From assembly GCA_905216045.1 (NCBI GenBank), contig CAJMSL010000017.1, forward strand, positions 1-23,929: a stretch of DNA of 23,929 nucleotides. The letters run 5' to 3'. The position numbers and the translations under genes are program-made. The stretch's first letter is position 1, and each line of letters starts with the position of its first letter. Source of the DNA: an uncultured bacterium. Lineage in GTDB: Bacteria; Actinomycetota; Coriobacteriia; Coriobacteriales; Coriobacteriaceae. Of the stretch, positions 14,883 through 22,291 are shown in pieces. The notes beneath the pieces were generated by a model. It saw only the letters and a program-made list of their open reading frames with translations, was not told the origin of the DNA and did no database searches.

Positions 14883-14969
14883 TTGACCACCAATCCTCGA
14901 AATAGTTGTTTTCGCATCTAACGCTCTATTGTGACGCAGTGCGGGGTTGAGGTTGTGCCTTCGTTGCAT

Positions 14970-14998
14970 ATCGTATTAAAGATGATTCTCATTCTCAA
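14970..14998 (-). promoter_or_regulatory. Predicted promoter of the purine operon
   Basis: On the minus strand TTGAGA (14998-14993) and TACGAT (14975-14970) are separated by 17 bp, about 90 nt before the permease start. The -35 hexamer matches consensus at 4 of 6 positions, as does the -10. It lies in a markedly A+T-rich patch of the 352-bp intergenic region between the permease gene and the divergent regulator, where I see no other gene. Confidence 0.5.
14983..14997. promoter_or_regulatory. Fur-box-like sequence overlapping the -35
   Basis: TGATTCTCATTCTCA fits the 7-1-7 Fur pattern TGATAAT-n-ATTATCA with three mismatches over both halves, and it covers most of the predicted -35. Repression by iron would make sense for an operon rich in Fe-S proteins, but the match is imperfect and could be chance. 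Confidence 0.3.
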
Positions 14999-15234
14999 TA
15001 ATAATTTTTTGTTATCATACTATTCTTGAGCTGAGACAATGCATTTCCGCAGGTCAGGAAAGTGTCTGGTCAAAATAACATCTAACTTTTCTTTTGGTCG
15101 ACCGTTTACCGCCAAATTCCTACCGTTCGTCTGTATTACGCAATGTACCTGCGAATATGCGAGATGACGAACAGCGTGTTACCATGAGAAAAAATTGTTA
15201 TGAACATTTCCGATTTCACCCCAAGGAGTTGCCC

Positions 15235-15891
15235 GTGAACGAGACCGTACGTCGCTTTTTGCCGATGGTCGATTTCCTGGAGCAGGTACTCGGTAAGAAC
15301 AGCGAAATCGTGCTGCACGATTTCTCGGATCCCGACCACGCCATTGTCGATATTCGCAACGGCATCGTGAGCGGCCGCAAGGTCGGCGGCCCCGCCACCG
15401 ATCTGGCGCTCAAGATCATGCACGACGCCAAGTATCGCGACCTGCCGTTTATTACGGGCTATGAAGGGCGCGGCGCCGGTGGCAAGACGTTGGAGTCCGC
15501 GACGTTCTTTATCCGCGAGAATGGCGAGATCGTCGGTATGCTCTGCGTCAACACCGATCTCTCGACCGTGCGTTCCATCAACGCCATGGCGCAGCAGCTC
15601 ATGGCGTGCTTCGACGCAGCGCCGACGCGCACGGAGCCCGCCCCTATCGAGGTCGAAAGCCTTTCGGAGTCCACACAGGAGCTCATCGACCGCAGCATTG
15701 CCGAGTTGCTGAGCGCGCGCGGGCTGGACGTAGCGTCACTTGGTCAGAGCGACCGCGTGGACGTCATTCGCCACCTCAACGGCAACGGGGTGTTCATGCT
15801 CAAGGGTGCCGTGGCCTGCGCCGCCACCGCGCTGGGCATCTCGGAGCCCAGCGTCTACCGCTACCTGCAAAAAGTTCGCAAGGAGGGCTAA
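15235..15891 (+). CDS. YheO-like PAS/HTH transcriptional regulator
   Basis: A 218-residue regulator with the YheO-like PAS domain at the N-terminus (LPMVDFLEQVLGKNSEIVLH, then GMLCVNTDL) and a C-terminal HTH_22-type domain (DRVDVIRHLNGNGVFMLKGA, ALGISEPSVYRYL). Length is close to E. coli YheO/DauR relatives (about 240). The start is GTG at 15235, because CAAGGAG sits 6 nt upstream; longer in-frame starts (15094, 15181) have no such site. It is divergent from the purine operon with a shared 352-bp region, so it is the best candidate for its regulator. The PAS domain probably senses a small ligand, perhaps a purine. A 7-bp inverted repeat GTTCGTC/GACGAAC (15125-15131, 15166-15172) upstream might be an operator. 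Confidence 0.85.
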   Translation: MNETVRRFLPMVDFLEQVLGKNSEIVLHDFSDPDHAIVDIRNGIVSGRKVGGPATDLALKIMHDAKYRDLPFITGYEGRGAGGKTLESATFFIRENGEIVGMLCVNTDLSTVRSINAMAQQLMACFDAAPTRTEPAPIEVESLSESTQELIDRSIAELLSARGLDVASLGQSDRVDVIRHLNGNGVFMLKGAVACAATALGISEPSVYRYLQKVRKEG

Positions 15892-15938
15892 CGAGCAAAA
15901 TGGAGCGCGGCTCCACAAGCGACCCGTCACTTGACAAA

Positions 15939-15974
15939 AGACCCTGCAGCTCGCACGCGCTGCAGGGTCTTTTT
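15939..15974. terminator. Bidirectional terminator between regulator and ridA
   Basis: A perfect 12-bp stem AGACCCTGCAGC / GCTGCAGGGTCT with an 8-nt loop is followed by TTTTT on the plus strand and preceded by AAAAG, which gives a U-run on the minus strand. It separates the convergent regulator gene and ridA. Confidence 0.92.
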
Positions 15975-16003
15975 GCATGTCATGTTTAGTTGTTGCCAAC
16001 GCC

Positions 16004-16381
16004 TTAGAGAGCGGCGACGACCTCGATCTCAACCAGACCGCCAGCCGGAAGGGCGGCAACCTGGAAAGCGCTGCGCGCGGGGAACGGAGCCTCGAACTTG
16101 GAGGCGTAGATCTCGTTCACGGCAGCGAAGTCGGCAATGTCGGCCAGGTAGACCGTGGTCTTGACGACATCGGCAAAGGTGGCGCCGGCAGCGGTCAGCA
16201 GGGCCTCGACGTTAGCAAGGGACTGCTTAGCCTGGGCCTCGACGCCCTCGGGCATCTTGCCGGTTGCGGGGTCGATGCCCAGCTGGCCGGACAGAAACAC
16301 CATGTTGCCGGCCTGGATACCGGGGGAATACGGGCCGATGGCTGCGGGTGCGTTATCGGAAGACACGACGGTCTTGCTCAT
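16004..16381 (-). CDS. ridA: RidA family reactive intermediate deaminase
   Basis: A 125-residue YjgF/YER057c/UK114 protein, the standard length. Typical features are GPYSPGIQAGNMVFLSGQLG at the N-terminus, Tyr18, Arg103 in PFPARSAFQV and Glu120 in the C-terminal GLVEIEVVA. RidA hydrolyses 2-aminoacrylate-type enamines/imines made by PLP enzymes, in the cytoplasm as a trimer. The start is ATG 16381 with AAGGAG 6 nt upstream. A predicted promoter and a 12-bp leader hairpin lie upstream. It faces the purine regulator across a shared terminator; a direct link to purine breakdown is not shown, although RidA-type proteins sometimes accompany purine or pyrimidine catabolic genes. Confidence 0.93.
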   Translation of the reverse strand: MSKTVVSSDNAPAAIGPYSPGIQAGNMVFLSGQLGIDPATGKMPEGVEAQAKQSLANVEALLTAAGATFADVVKTTVYLADIADFAAVNEIYASKFEAPFPARSAFQVAALPAGGLVEIEVVAAL

Positions 16382-16413
16382 GTTTTTCTCCTTACAATCA
16401 GATAGAGAGCGTG

Positions 16414-16461
16414 AGCGCGGTGTTCGCACCGGGAGGCACAGTTCGGTCTGAACACCGCGCT
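16414..16461 (-). promoter_or_regulatory. Long-range 12-bp inverted repeat in the ridA leader
   Basis: AGCGCGGTGTTC (16414-16425) and its exact reverse complement (16450-16461) enclose 24 nt that can pair further (ACCG with CGGT). It lies between the predicted -10 and the ribosome binding site, so it would form in the 5' UTR of ridA mRNA, or serve as a two-site operator. Confidence 0.55.
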
Positions 16462-16469
16462 TGATTGGG

Positions 16470-16498
16470 ATAGTACTCAAGGTTTCTGTTTGATGCAA
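16470..16498 (-). promoter_or_regulatory. Predicted ridA promoter
   Basis: Minus strand TTGCAT (16498-16493), a 17-bp spacer and TACTAT (16475-16470) are a good sigma-70-type pair, about 90 nt before the ridA start, immediately upstream of the leader hairpin. Confidence 0.6.
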
Positions 16499-16533
16499 GA
16501 ATATTATCAGCTTGCGAGAATATATTATCGCCC

Positions 16534-16634
16534 AACGGTTTCCCCGAACCGCTGAACGGTTCTCATGTGGAGCAGCCAGTCCAAGCTGCTGAAGACTTTG
16601 TCCTGCTTAGGCTGCGGGCGTCGCCCACCGCAGC
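16534..16634 (+). promoter_or_regulatory. Structured leader upstream of the U32 gene
   Basis: Three short hairpins lie in series: GAACCG/CGGTTC (16546-16562), AGCAGC/GCTGCT (16571-16590) and GCTGCGG/CCGCAGC (16611-16634). An upstream AACGGTT (16534-16540) can compete for the first stem. A TATACT (16643-16648) follows without a recognisable -35, so whether these lie upstream of or within the transcript is unclear. Confidence 0.35.
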
Positions 16635-16680
16635 GACGTCACTATACTTTTGAATATCTGAGCATTTTGAAAGGCAGGAT

Positions 16681-19176
16681 ATGACCGCAACCGCCAGCCG
16701 AACCACCAACCGCAGACCCGAGCTTTTGGCGCCCGCCGGAGGGCCCGAGCCCTTTGCCGCCGCACTCGCCGCCGGGGCAGACGCCATCTACTGCGGCATG
16801 GGCAGCTTCAACGCCCGCCGCAAGGCCACCAACTTTACCGACGAGGCCTTTGAGCAAGCCTGCCGCGCCGCGCATCTAGCCGGGTCGCGCGTCTACGCCA
16901 CGGTAAACATCGTCATCAAGCAGTCCGAGATGAGCGATGCGCTGCAACTCATCCATCGCTGCTCCACGCTGGGCGCCGACGCCTTCATTATCCAGGACTG
17001 GGGCCTGTTCTTTGAGGTCAAGCGCACTATGCCCGACATCGAGACGCATATCTCGACCCAGGCGAACATCCATGACGACCGCGGAACCATCTGGTGCCGT
17101 GAGCAGGGCGCCGACCGCGTGACTCTCTCGCGCGAGCTCTCCATCGGCGAGATCGCCGCCATCCACGACGCCGCGCCCGATGTGGACCTGGAGGTCTTTA
17201 GCCACGGTGCCATCTGCTTTTGCTACTCGGGTCTGTGCCTGCTGTCGAGCTTTGCCATGGCGGGCCGCTCGGCCAACCGCGGCATGTGCGCTCAGCCCTG
17301 TCGCCTGCCTTACGAGCTGATCGACGAGAACGGCCGCTCGCTCTCCCCTGCCGGTCGCGAGCGCGCGCTGTGCCCGCGCGACACCAACACGTCGCAGCTT
17401 GTTCGCCGTCTGTATGACGCCGGCGCCGCATCGCTCAAGCTTGAGGGCCGCATGAAGGCCCCCGATTACGTGTATTCCATCGTCGACGTGTATCGTCATC
17501 AGATTGATGACATGCTTGCCGATGTTTCGACCTCTAAGGATGAGGACGCCGCTCGCCAGCGCCAACTCAAGCGCTGTTTTAATCGCGACTTTACGCACGC
17601 CTATCAAGACGGCACCTCGGGCGACGAGATGATGAGCTACGAGCGCTCCAACAACCGCGGCCAGATTGTGGGCACGGTGCTGGGCAGCCGTCTGGCCAAC
17701 CGCGATGTACGCGGACTCAAGCCCGACGACCGCCGTCGCCGCGCCGCCATCGCCCGCATTGAGCTGTTTGAGCCCGTGGGCAAGGGCGACCTGCTGGAGC
17801 TTCGCCACGATAACGAGTTTGACCAGTTCCTGACCACCATTGCCGCCGATGATGCCGCTGCCGGCGATGTCATCGAGTGTCGCGTGCCCCGTAGCATGCC
17901 CGAGGGCTGCCGCGTGCGCGTGATTCGAAGCCAGCGCGCCATTGACGCCGCCGGCGCCGCGCTCAAGCGCGATGTGCTGCGCCGCCGCGCCGTAGACGTG
18001 TCCGTTGTGGCGCGTCTGGGCGAGCCGTTTACCGTTACGCTCACCTGTTGCGACGATCCTTCGCTTACGGCCACGGCCACGGGCTTTACCGTCGAGGCTG
18101 CCAAGACCCGCGCCGTCGAGGCATCCGATCTGGTTGAGCACGTCGGGCGCATGGGCTCCTCTCCCTTTGAGGCCGCAAGCTTTGACGTTTCGCTCGACGC
18201 CGGCTGCGGTATGGGCTTTTCCGCCGTGCACAAGGTGCGCGCCGCCGCTTGTAAGGCGCTGGAAGAGGCCATTCTGGCACCGTACGAGGAGCGCGCGAAA
18301 ACGCTCGAGCTGCCGGCGATTGTAACCAGTGATTCCCGCCCCGCGCTCGAGCACTACCGCGATGAGCCGCAGATCTGCGCCACCGTCACCTCGCTCGAGG
18401 CCGCCGAGGCCGCTCGCGCCGAGGGTGTAACGCGCATCTACATGACCACCGACGCACTCGATGCGACCGAGCTCTCCCCCGCCGATGCATTTGAGCAGGG
18501 CATCGTACCCGTGCTCGACGAGGTCTGCCGCGCCGTTGACCACGTACGCGTCGACCCGTGGGTTGTTGCCGGCGCCACGGTCGCTATTGGCAACATCTCT
18601 GAGCTTGCCCTGGCCGCCCAGGTTGGCGCCACGGCCGAGATTCGCTCTTGCCTGCCGGTGCACAACACGCCCTGCATGGAGGCGCTTGCCGAGCGCGGAG
18701 CCGGTGCGTTTTGGCTCTCGCCCGAGATCACACTCGACGAGATTGTCTCGCTCGGCGCCGCCGCGCCCGCGGCTCTGGGCATCACCGTCTTTGGCCGCCC
18801 GCGCGTTATGACGAGCGAGCACTGCATCCTGCAGGTTGCCAACGGCTGTATCCACGATTGTGCCAACTGCCGCCTGCGTGCCCGCAAGCTCTCGCTCAAG
18901 AATATCGACGGCAAGATCATGCCGGTGCGTACCGACATCCACGGCCGCTCACGCCTGTACGACGCCTACCCCATCGACCTCACGCCGCAGGTACCGCAGT
19001 TGCTCGACGCCGGCGTCCGTCATCTTATGGTCGACGGAACCCTGCTCGAGGCCGATGAGATTGGCCGTGCCGTCGCTCGCGTCCGTCGCGCCGTCGAGGC
19101 GGCTCAAGCCGGCCGCAAGCCCGCCGCCCGCCTGCGCGGCGCCACCTCGGGCTGCATGTTTGTGGGAATTAGCTAA
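16681..19176 (+). CDS. U32 family 'peptidase' (RlhA/YdcP-like) with DUF3656
   Basis: An 831-residue protein. The N-terminal third is a U32 domain: ELLAPAGGPEPFAAALAAGA, then AIYCGMGSFNAR, STQANIHD, and the cysteine region HGAICFCYSGLC (175-186), continued by RGMCAQPCR (C203, C207). The middle has the DUF3656-like part and the end another barrel-like piece (HCILQVANGCIHDCANCRLR). E. coli RlhA (YdcP), a U32 member, is needed for 5-hydroxycytidine in 23S rRNA; many U32 proteins are now thought to be RNA or cofactor hydroxylases rather than proteases. It is longer than RlhA (about 650). ATG start with GAAAGG upstream. The pseudouridine synthase gene follows after 15 nt, which supports an RNA-modification role. 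Confidence 0.85.
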   Translation: MTATASRTTNRRPELLAPAGGPEPFAAALAAGADAIYCGMGSFNARRKATNFTDEAFEQACRAAHLAGSRVYATVNIVIKQSEMSDALQLIHRCSTLGADAFIIQDWGLFFEVKRTMPDIETHISTQANIHDDRGTIWCREQGADRVTLSRELSIGEIAAIHDAAPDVDLEVFSHGAICFCYSGLCLLSSFAMAGRSANRGMCAQPCRLPYELIDENGRSLSPAGRERALCPRDTNTSQLVRRLYDAGAASLKLEGRMKAPDYVYSIVDVYRHQIDDMLADVSTSKDEDAARQRQLKRCFNRDFTHAYQDGTSGDEMMSYERSNNRGQIVGTVLGSRLANRDVRGLKPDDRRRRAAIARIELFEPVGKGDLLELRHDNEFDQFLTTIAADDAAAGDVIECRVPRSMPEGCRVRVIRSQRAIDAAGAALKRDVLRRRAVDVSVVARLGEPFTVTLTCCDDPSLTATATGFTVEAAKTRAVEASDLVEHVGRMGSSPFEAASFDVSLDAGCGMGFSAVHKVRAAACKALEEAILAPYEERAKTLELPAIVTSDSRPALEHYRDEPQICATVTSLEAAEAARAEGVTRIYMTTDALDATELSPADAFEQGIVPVLDEVCRAVDHVRVDPWVVAGATVAIGNISELALAAQVGATAEIRSCLPVHNTPCMEALAERGAGAFWLSPEITLDEIVSLGAAAPAALGITVFGRPRVMTSEHCILQVANGCIHDCANCRLRARKLSLKNIDGKIMPVRTDIHGRSRLYDAYPIDLTPQVPQLLDAGVRHLMVDGTLLEADEIGRAVARVRRAVEAAQAGRKPAARLRGATSGCMFVGIS

Positions 19177-19191
19177 CCGAAAGGCTTACAC

Positions 19192-19851
19192 GTGAACGAA
19201 GAACCTCAAGTCCTCTACTGCGACGCCTGGCTTATGGCCATCGACAAGCCCGCCGGCATGATTGTCCACGGCGACGGCACCGGCGAGCGCACGCTCACCG
19301 ACTACGCCAGCGACCTGCTGCTGGCGATGGGCGACGGCTTTGCCGCGACCGACATGCAGCCGCTCAATCGCCTGGACCGTGACACCACCGGCGTGGTGCT
19401 GTTCTCGCTCGACAAGCAGACGCAGCCCGCCTTTGACCAGATGATTATCGACCACGCGTTCGAAAAGCACTATCTGGCGCTCGCCGAGGGCAAGATCGAC
19501 TGGAACGAGAAGCTCATCGACAAGCCCATCGCCCGCGACCGCCACGATAGCCGCAAGATGCGCGTTGGCGCCAGCGGCAAGCCGTCTCAGACGCGCGTGA
19601 AGGTGCTCAAGCGCCTTAAGAGCCGCCGAGGCCTTCCCGCGCGTTCGTATATCGATGTCGAGTTGCTCACCGGCCGTAAGCACCAAATCCGTGTGCATCT
19701 GGCGAGCGAGCATCATCCCCTGGTTGGCGACGACCTGTACGGAACGCCGCGCCCCTGCGGCCTGATGCTCCACGCCCACAGCGTGTCCTTCACGCATCCC
19801 GTAACCGGCGAGCACATCCACATAGAAGCCCCCTGCCCCTGGGAGCCCTAA
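19192..19851 (+). CDS. RluA-family pseudouridine synthase
   Basis: A 219-residue RluA-type enzyme. The catalytic motif is NRLDRDTTGVVLF with Asp62; other family blocks are AIDKPAGMIVHG (17-27), FEKHYLALAEG and ELLTGRKHQIRVHLAS (about 157-172). It lacks an N-terminal S4 domain, so the RNA target (rRNA or tRNA uridine) cannot be told from sequence. It starts at GTG 19192 with GAAAGG 7 nt upstream, 15 nt after the U32 gene, and is followed by a terminator. The pair probably forms a small operon of RNA-modifying enzymes. Confidence 0.92.
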   Translation: MNEEPQVLYCDAWLMAIDKPAGMIVHGDGTGERTLTDYASDLLLAMGDGFAATDMQPLNRLDRDTTGVVLFSLDKQTQPAFDQMIIDHAFEKHYLALAEGKIDWNEKLIDKPIARDRHDSRKMRVGASGKPSQTRVKVLKRLKSRRGLPARSYIDVELLTGRKHQIRVHLASEHHPLVGDDLYGTPRPCGLMLHAHSVSFTHPVTGEHIHIEAPCPWEP

Positions 19852-19895
19852 AACCTGCCGAAAAGGGACAGGTTTATTTTGGCAGGTTTTATCTG
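19850..19895 (+). terminator. Terminator after the pseudouridine synthase gene
   Basis: AAAACCTGCC (19850-19859, overlapping the stop codon) pairs with GGCAGGTTTT (19881-19890), whose 3' end supplies the U-run. The 21-nt loop contains GGGACAGGTTTATTTT, which repeats part of the stem sequence, so an alternative pairing exists. Confidence 0.7.
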
Positions 19896-19904
19896 GACAA
19901 ACGT

Positions 19905-19946
19905 CAAAACCACCACATAGGTTCCTACCCCTTCGCGGTGGTTTTG
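19905..19946 (-). terminator. Terminator after the DeoR-family gene
   Basis: A 10-bp stem CAAAACCACC / GGTGGTTTTG closes 22 nt, about 20 nt past the stop of the minus-strand regulator. On the minus strand the 3' arm ends in GGTTTTG. The U-run is part of the stem, so strength is uncertain. Confidence 0.55.
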
Positions 19947-19967
19947 GCGCTTGCCCGTCCCCTGCTG

Positions 19968-20714
19968 TTAGACCGTGATGACGTTGTCCATTGCCCGGTA
20001 CTTGGCGGGGACATCGCCTGCGGTAATAATCGTTGCGTCGCGGAAGTCCGCGAACTTGACGGGCGCCACCATGCCAAATTTACTGGCGTCCGAGATTACG
20101 AAGCGCTTGGCCGTATGGCGCATCGAGATACGCTTTACTTGCGCCTCCTCGATATCGGGCGCCGTGAAGCCCTGCTCGGCGGCAATGCCGTTAGAGCCCC
20201 AAAAGCCACAGTTGAAGTTGTAGCGGTCTAAGGTTGCCAAGGCATCGGGGCCAACGAGCGCCTCGGTCTCGGGTTTGAGCTCGCCGCCCAGCACCACGGT
20301 ACGCATGCCGCGCAAAGCAAGGCGCTGAGCATGGAGCACGGAATCGGTCACATAGGTGACATCTTCAAGGTGTGGAAGATGCTCGATGAGCCTGAGCGTC
20401 GTCGAGCCCGAGTCGATGTATACAAAGCTCTCGGGCCCCACAAGCGCCGCCGCACGGGCGCAGATACGCTCCTTGTCGTCGTTATGGAGGTCGCTGCGCG
20501 CATTATGCGTTAGGTCGCGCGGCACGTGCGCGCGTTCAAGACTCGTCGCTCCACCGTGGACCTTGGCGATGCGATGCGCTCGGTTGAGCGTCTGCAGGTC
20601 GCGCCGAATGGTAGACGCCGTCACGCCCAGGGTATCGGCAAGCTCTGGTACAGTAACCGAGCCAGCCTGCTGCACCATCGACACAATCGCATTAAGCCTA
20701 TCTTCCGCTAGCAT
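19968..20714 (-). CDS. DeoR/GlpR family transcriptional regulator
   Basis: A 248-residue repressor of standard DeoR length. The N-terminal winged helix has RLNAIVSMVQQAGSVTVPEL and the recognition part GVTASTIRRDLQTLNRAHRI. The sugar-phosphate-binding DeoRC domain follows with YIDSGSTTLRLIEHL, VLGGELKPETEALVG and FVISDASKFG. Such regulators usually respond to a phosphorylated sugar or sugar-like metabolite. ATG 20714; its Shine-Dalgarno AGGAG lies in the last codons of the upstream oxidoreductase gene (3-nt gap), so translation is probably coupled. I expect it to regulate the same operon, possibly through the repeats at 21921-21980. Confidence 0.93.
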   Translation of the reverse strand: MLAEDRLNAIVSMVQQAGSVTVPELADTLGVTASTIRRDLQTLNRAHRIAKVHGGATSLERAHVPRDLTHNARSDLHNDDKERICARAAALVGPESFVYIDSGSTTLRLIEHLPHLEDVTYVTDSVLHAQRLALRGMRTVVLGGELKPETEALVGPDALATLDRYNFNCGFWGSNGIAAEQGFTAPDIEEAQVKRISMRHTAKRFVISDASKFGMVAPVKFADFRDATIITAGDVPAKYRAMDNVITV

Positions 20715-20717
20715 CGC

Positions 20718-21797
20718 TTACTCCTCCTCGGGATACACGACTCCCCAGTCGGCGCGAAGCTTGGTCATAAGCTCCATAACATCAGAAGCATAATCCAGCA
20801 GCTCGCGCTTGGAGTCGTCGCCGGCAACGGCCTTCTCAAGATCGGCCATCTCATAGCACAGAGCGTAAGCCTCGGTGCCGGCGTGGACCTCCTCGCGGTG
20901 GCCGTCCGCAGTCCACACGATGGTCGCGTGATCGGCACGCGGATATTCGTTGACCTCGATATAACACTTGTCGAAGCTGATGACCGAGCGCTTGGGTTGC
21001 TTGGAGTGGAGCGTGAGGCTCACCACGCCCAGCTGCTGCTCGGCATTACGGCAGACGATGCCGCCCGCAACGTCAACGCCGGTCTCGCAGGTGTTGCCCA
21101 GCGAGACAACCTCAGCGGGCTGGCTTGCCATAAAGAGGCGCATGACGGACAGGGCATACACGCCAATGTCGAGCATGGTACCGCCAGCAAGGTTGCGATT
21201 GTAAAAGCGATTGGTCAGATCGCCGTACTCCTTGTAGCTGCCAAAGTTGAGCTGGGCGAGGTTCATGCGGCCAAACTCGCCGGCATCCATGCGGCGGCGC
21301 AGCTCCTGATACAAGGGCATGTGGAGCACCGTGGTGGCATCCATAAGGATCACGTTGTGCTCGTCGGCGATGCCACGGGCCTCGTCGAGCTCGGCAGAGT
21401 TGAGGGTAATGGCCTTCTCGCAGAGCACGTGCTTGCCGGCGGCCAGCGCGGCACGCAGGTAAGTGATGTGAGTGTTGTGCGGCGTGGTGATATAGACTGC
21501 GTCAATGTTCGGATCGGCGTAGAGGTCATCGACCGTTTCATAGACCTTCTCGATGCCATACTGCTCAGCAAAAGCTTGAGCCTTGGACAGAGTGCGGTTG
21601 GCGACGCCCGCAAGCCTGCGACCGGCAAGAGCGAGAGACCGGGCCATTTGGTTGGCGATAACACCGCAACCGATCACGGCCCAGCGGAGCTCGGGGGCCG
21701 TAAAAATATCGTTGGGGAACGGCTGATCCTGGACCGAGGCAAACGCCGCCTTAGCGGCTGCTTCGGCATCGAGCGGAGCCTGTTTGGAATCTGCCAT
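20718..21797 (-). CDS. Gfo/Idh/MocA family oxidoreductase
   Basis: A 359-residue NAD(P)-dependent oxidoreductase. The Rossmann motif WAVIGCGVIANQMARSL (G43-C-G-V-I-A48) follows a 36-residue N-terminal extension. The family's EKP motif appears as C-E126-K127-A128 (EKA), and the catalytic region is GGTMLDIGVYAL (D209, Y213). The Tyr in place of the usual His is a feature of the dihydrodiol-dehydrogenase-like branch. The substrate is probably a sugar, sugar acid or cyclitol, but cannot be read from sequence. ATG 21797 was chosen because AGGAGG lies 6 nt upstream; the longer frame to 21926 runs into A+T-rich promoter sequence. It is the first gene of a two-gene operon with the DeoR-type regulator. 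Confidence 0.9.
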   Translation of the reverse strand: MADSKQAPLDAEAAAKAAFASVQDQPFPNDIFTAPELRWAVIGCGVIANQMARSLALAGRRLAGVANRTLSKAQAFAEQYGIEKVYETVDDLYADPNIDAVYITTPHNTHITYLRAALAAGKHVLCEKAITLNSAELDEARGIADEHNVILMDATTVLHMPLYQELRRRMDAGEFGRMNLAQLNFGSYKEYGDLTNRFYNRNLAGGTMLDIGVYALSVMRLFMASQPAEVVSLGNTCETGVDVAGGIVCRNAEQQLGVVSLTLHSKQPKRSVISFDKCYIEVNEYPRADHATIVWTADGHREEVHAGTEAYALCYEMADLEKAVAGDDSKRELLDYASDVMELMTKLRADWGVVYPEEE

Positions 21798-21920
21798 TAT
21801 GTGCCTCCTGAGGTATCGGAAGTCCTTCATTTCTAACAACCCTATATTCGCACAATTGCGCGCGTATCTGCTCGTGTTTGCGTGTTTATTTGCTTGTCGG
21901 TCATTATTTAGCCATATTTT

Positions 21921-21980
21921 GCACATTTATACGCGGTCATACGCATTAACACGCAATGTTATGCGCGATAATGCGCATGC
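21921..21980. promoter_or_regulatory. 10-bp phased repeat upstream of the oxidoreductase
   Basis: Six consecutive 10-bp blocks each begin with a related tetramer: GCACATTTAT, ACGCGGTCAT, ACGCATTAAC, ACGCAATGTT, ATGCGCGATA, ATGCGCATGC. The last two contain the perfect inverted repeat ATGCGC-N6-GCGCAT (21961-21978). A period of one helical turn puts the half-sites on one DNA face, 125-185 bp upstream of the oxidoreductase start. This suits cooperative binding, perhaps by the DeoR-type regulator. No clear promoter hexamers were fixed. Confidence 0.45.
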
Positions 21981-22094
21981 GAGGATCCTTGTAAAACATA
22001 AAGAAGCGGAACACCAAAGCCCTAAAAGACAGAGTAGTCCGTGATACTCGACCCCTCTGGGGGCATCGGACATCAAAGGACCGCCCCAAACTGC

Positions 22095-22124
22095 CGGCAG
22101 CTGGGGAACGTCCCCCAGCTGCCG
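22095..22124. repeat. REP-like hairpin, 12-bp stem
   Basis: CGGCAGCTGGGG (22095-22106) and CCCCAGCTGCCG (22113-22124) form a perfect stem with a 6-nt loop. It lies next to the paired 28-bp repeats at 22130-22190. Such clusters of palindromes resemble REP elements mobilised by Y1 transposases, but no such transposase is in the window. Confidence 0.7.
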
Positions 22125-22129
22125 ACAGG

Positions 22130-22190
22130 ACTCATTTAAGACTGTCCCCAATGAGTGCAATCACTCATTTAAGTCTGTCCCCAATGAGTG
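22130..22190. repeat. Two 28-bp direct repeats, each an inverted repeat
   Basis: Copies 22130-22157 and 22163-22190 differ at one base. Each opens with ACTCATTTAAG and closes with CCCCAATGAGTG, so ACTCATT and AATGAGT can pair. Between them ATGAGTG/CACTCAT makes a further hairpin (22151-22168). The start codon of the small frame at 22184 lies inside the second copy. Confidence 0.8.
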
Positions 22191-22291
22191 GGAATAACGG
22201 GAACTGGCTTCTGAACTCGCGTTTTGGTGCTGCCGAGTACCGCCTGATACTGTTTCGGCATCGCCGCAGGACGAAGCCACCAGCGAAATAG
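22184..22291 (+). other. Small ORF or structured RNA ahead of an orphan terminator
   Basis: An ATG frame of 35 codons begins MSGNNGNWLLNSRFGAAEYR and ends in a basic tail RHRRRTKPPAK with a stop at 22289. I recognise no family and see no ribosome binding site. The same DNA folds well: GGCTTC/GAAGCC (22206-22211, 22273-22278) encloses a 10-of-11-bp stem (22226-22236 with 22255-22265). A strong terminator follows 11 nt later. Either a short gene or gene remnant, or a small RNA, would explain that terminator. Confidence 0.3.

Noticed and set aside
11932..14921. Long plus-strand frames opposite ssnA and the permease gene
   Set aside because: They mirror well-identified minus-strand genes and have no ribosome sites or family features.
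15094..15234. Upstream extension of the YheO-like regulator
   Set aside because: The extra 47 residues do not resemble the family N-terminus, and the best ribosome binding site precedes the GTG at 15235.
22040..22130. Looked for a tRNA or other known RNA near the palindromes
   Set aside because: No cloverleaf, anticodon arm or T-loop consensus could be found; only simple hairpins are present.
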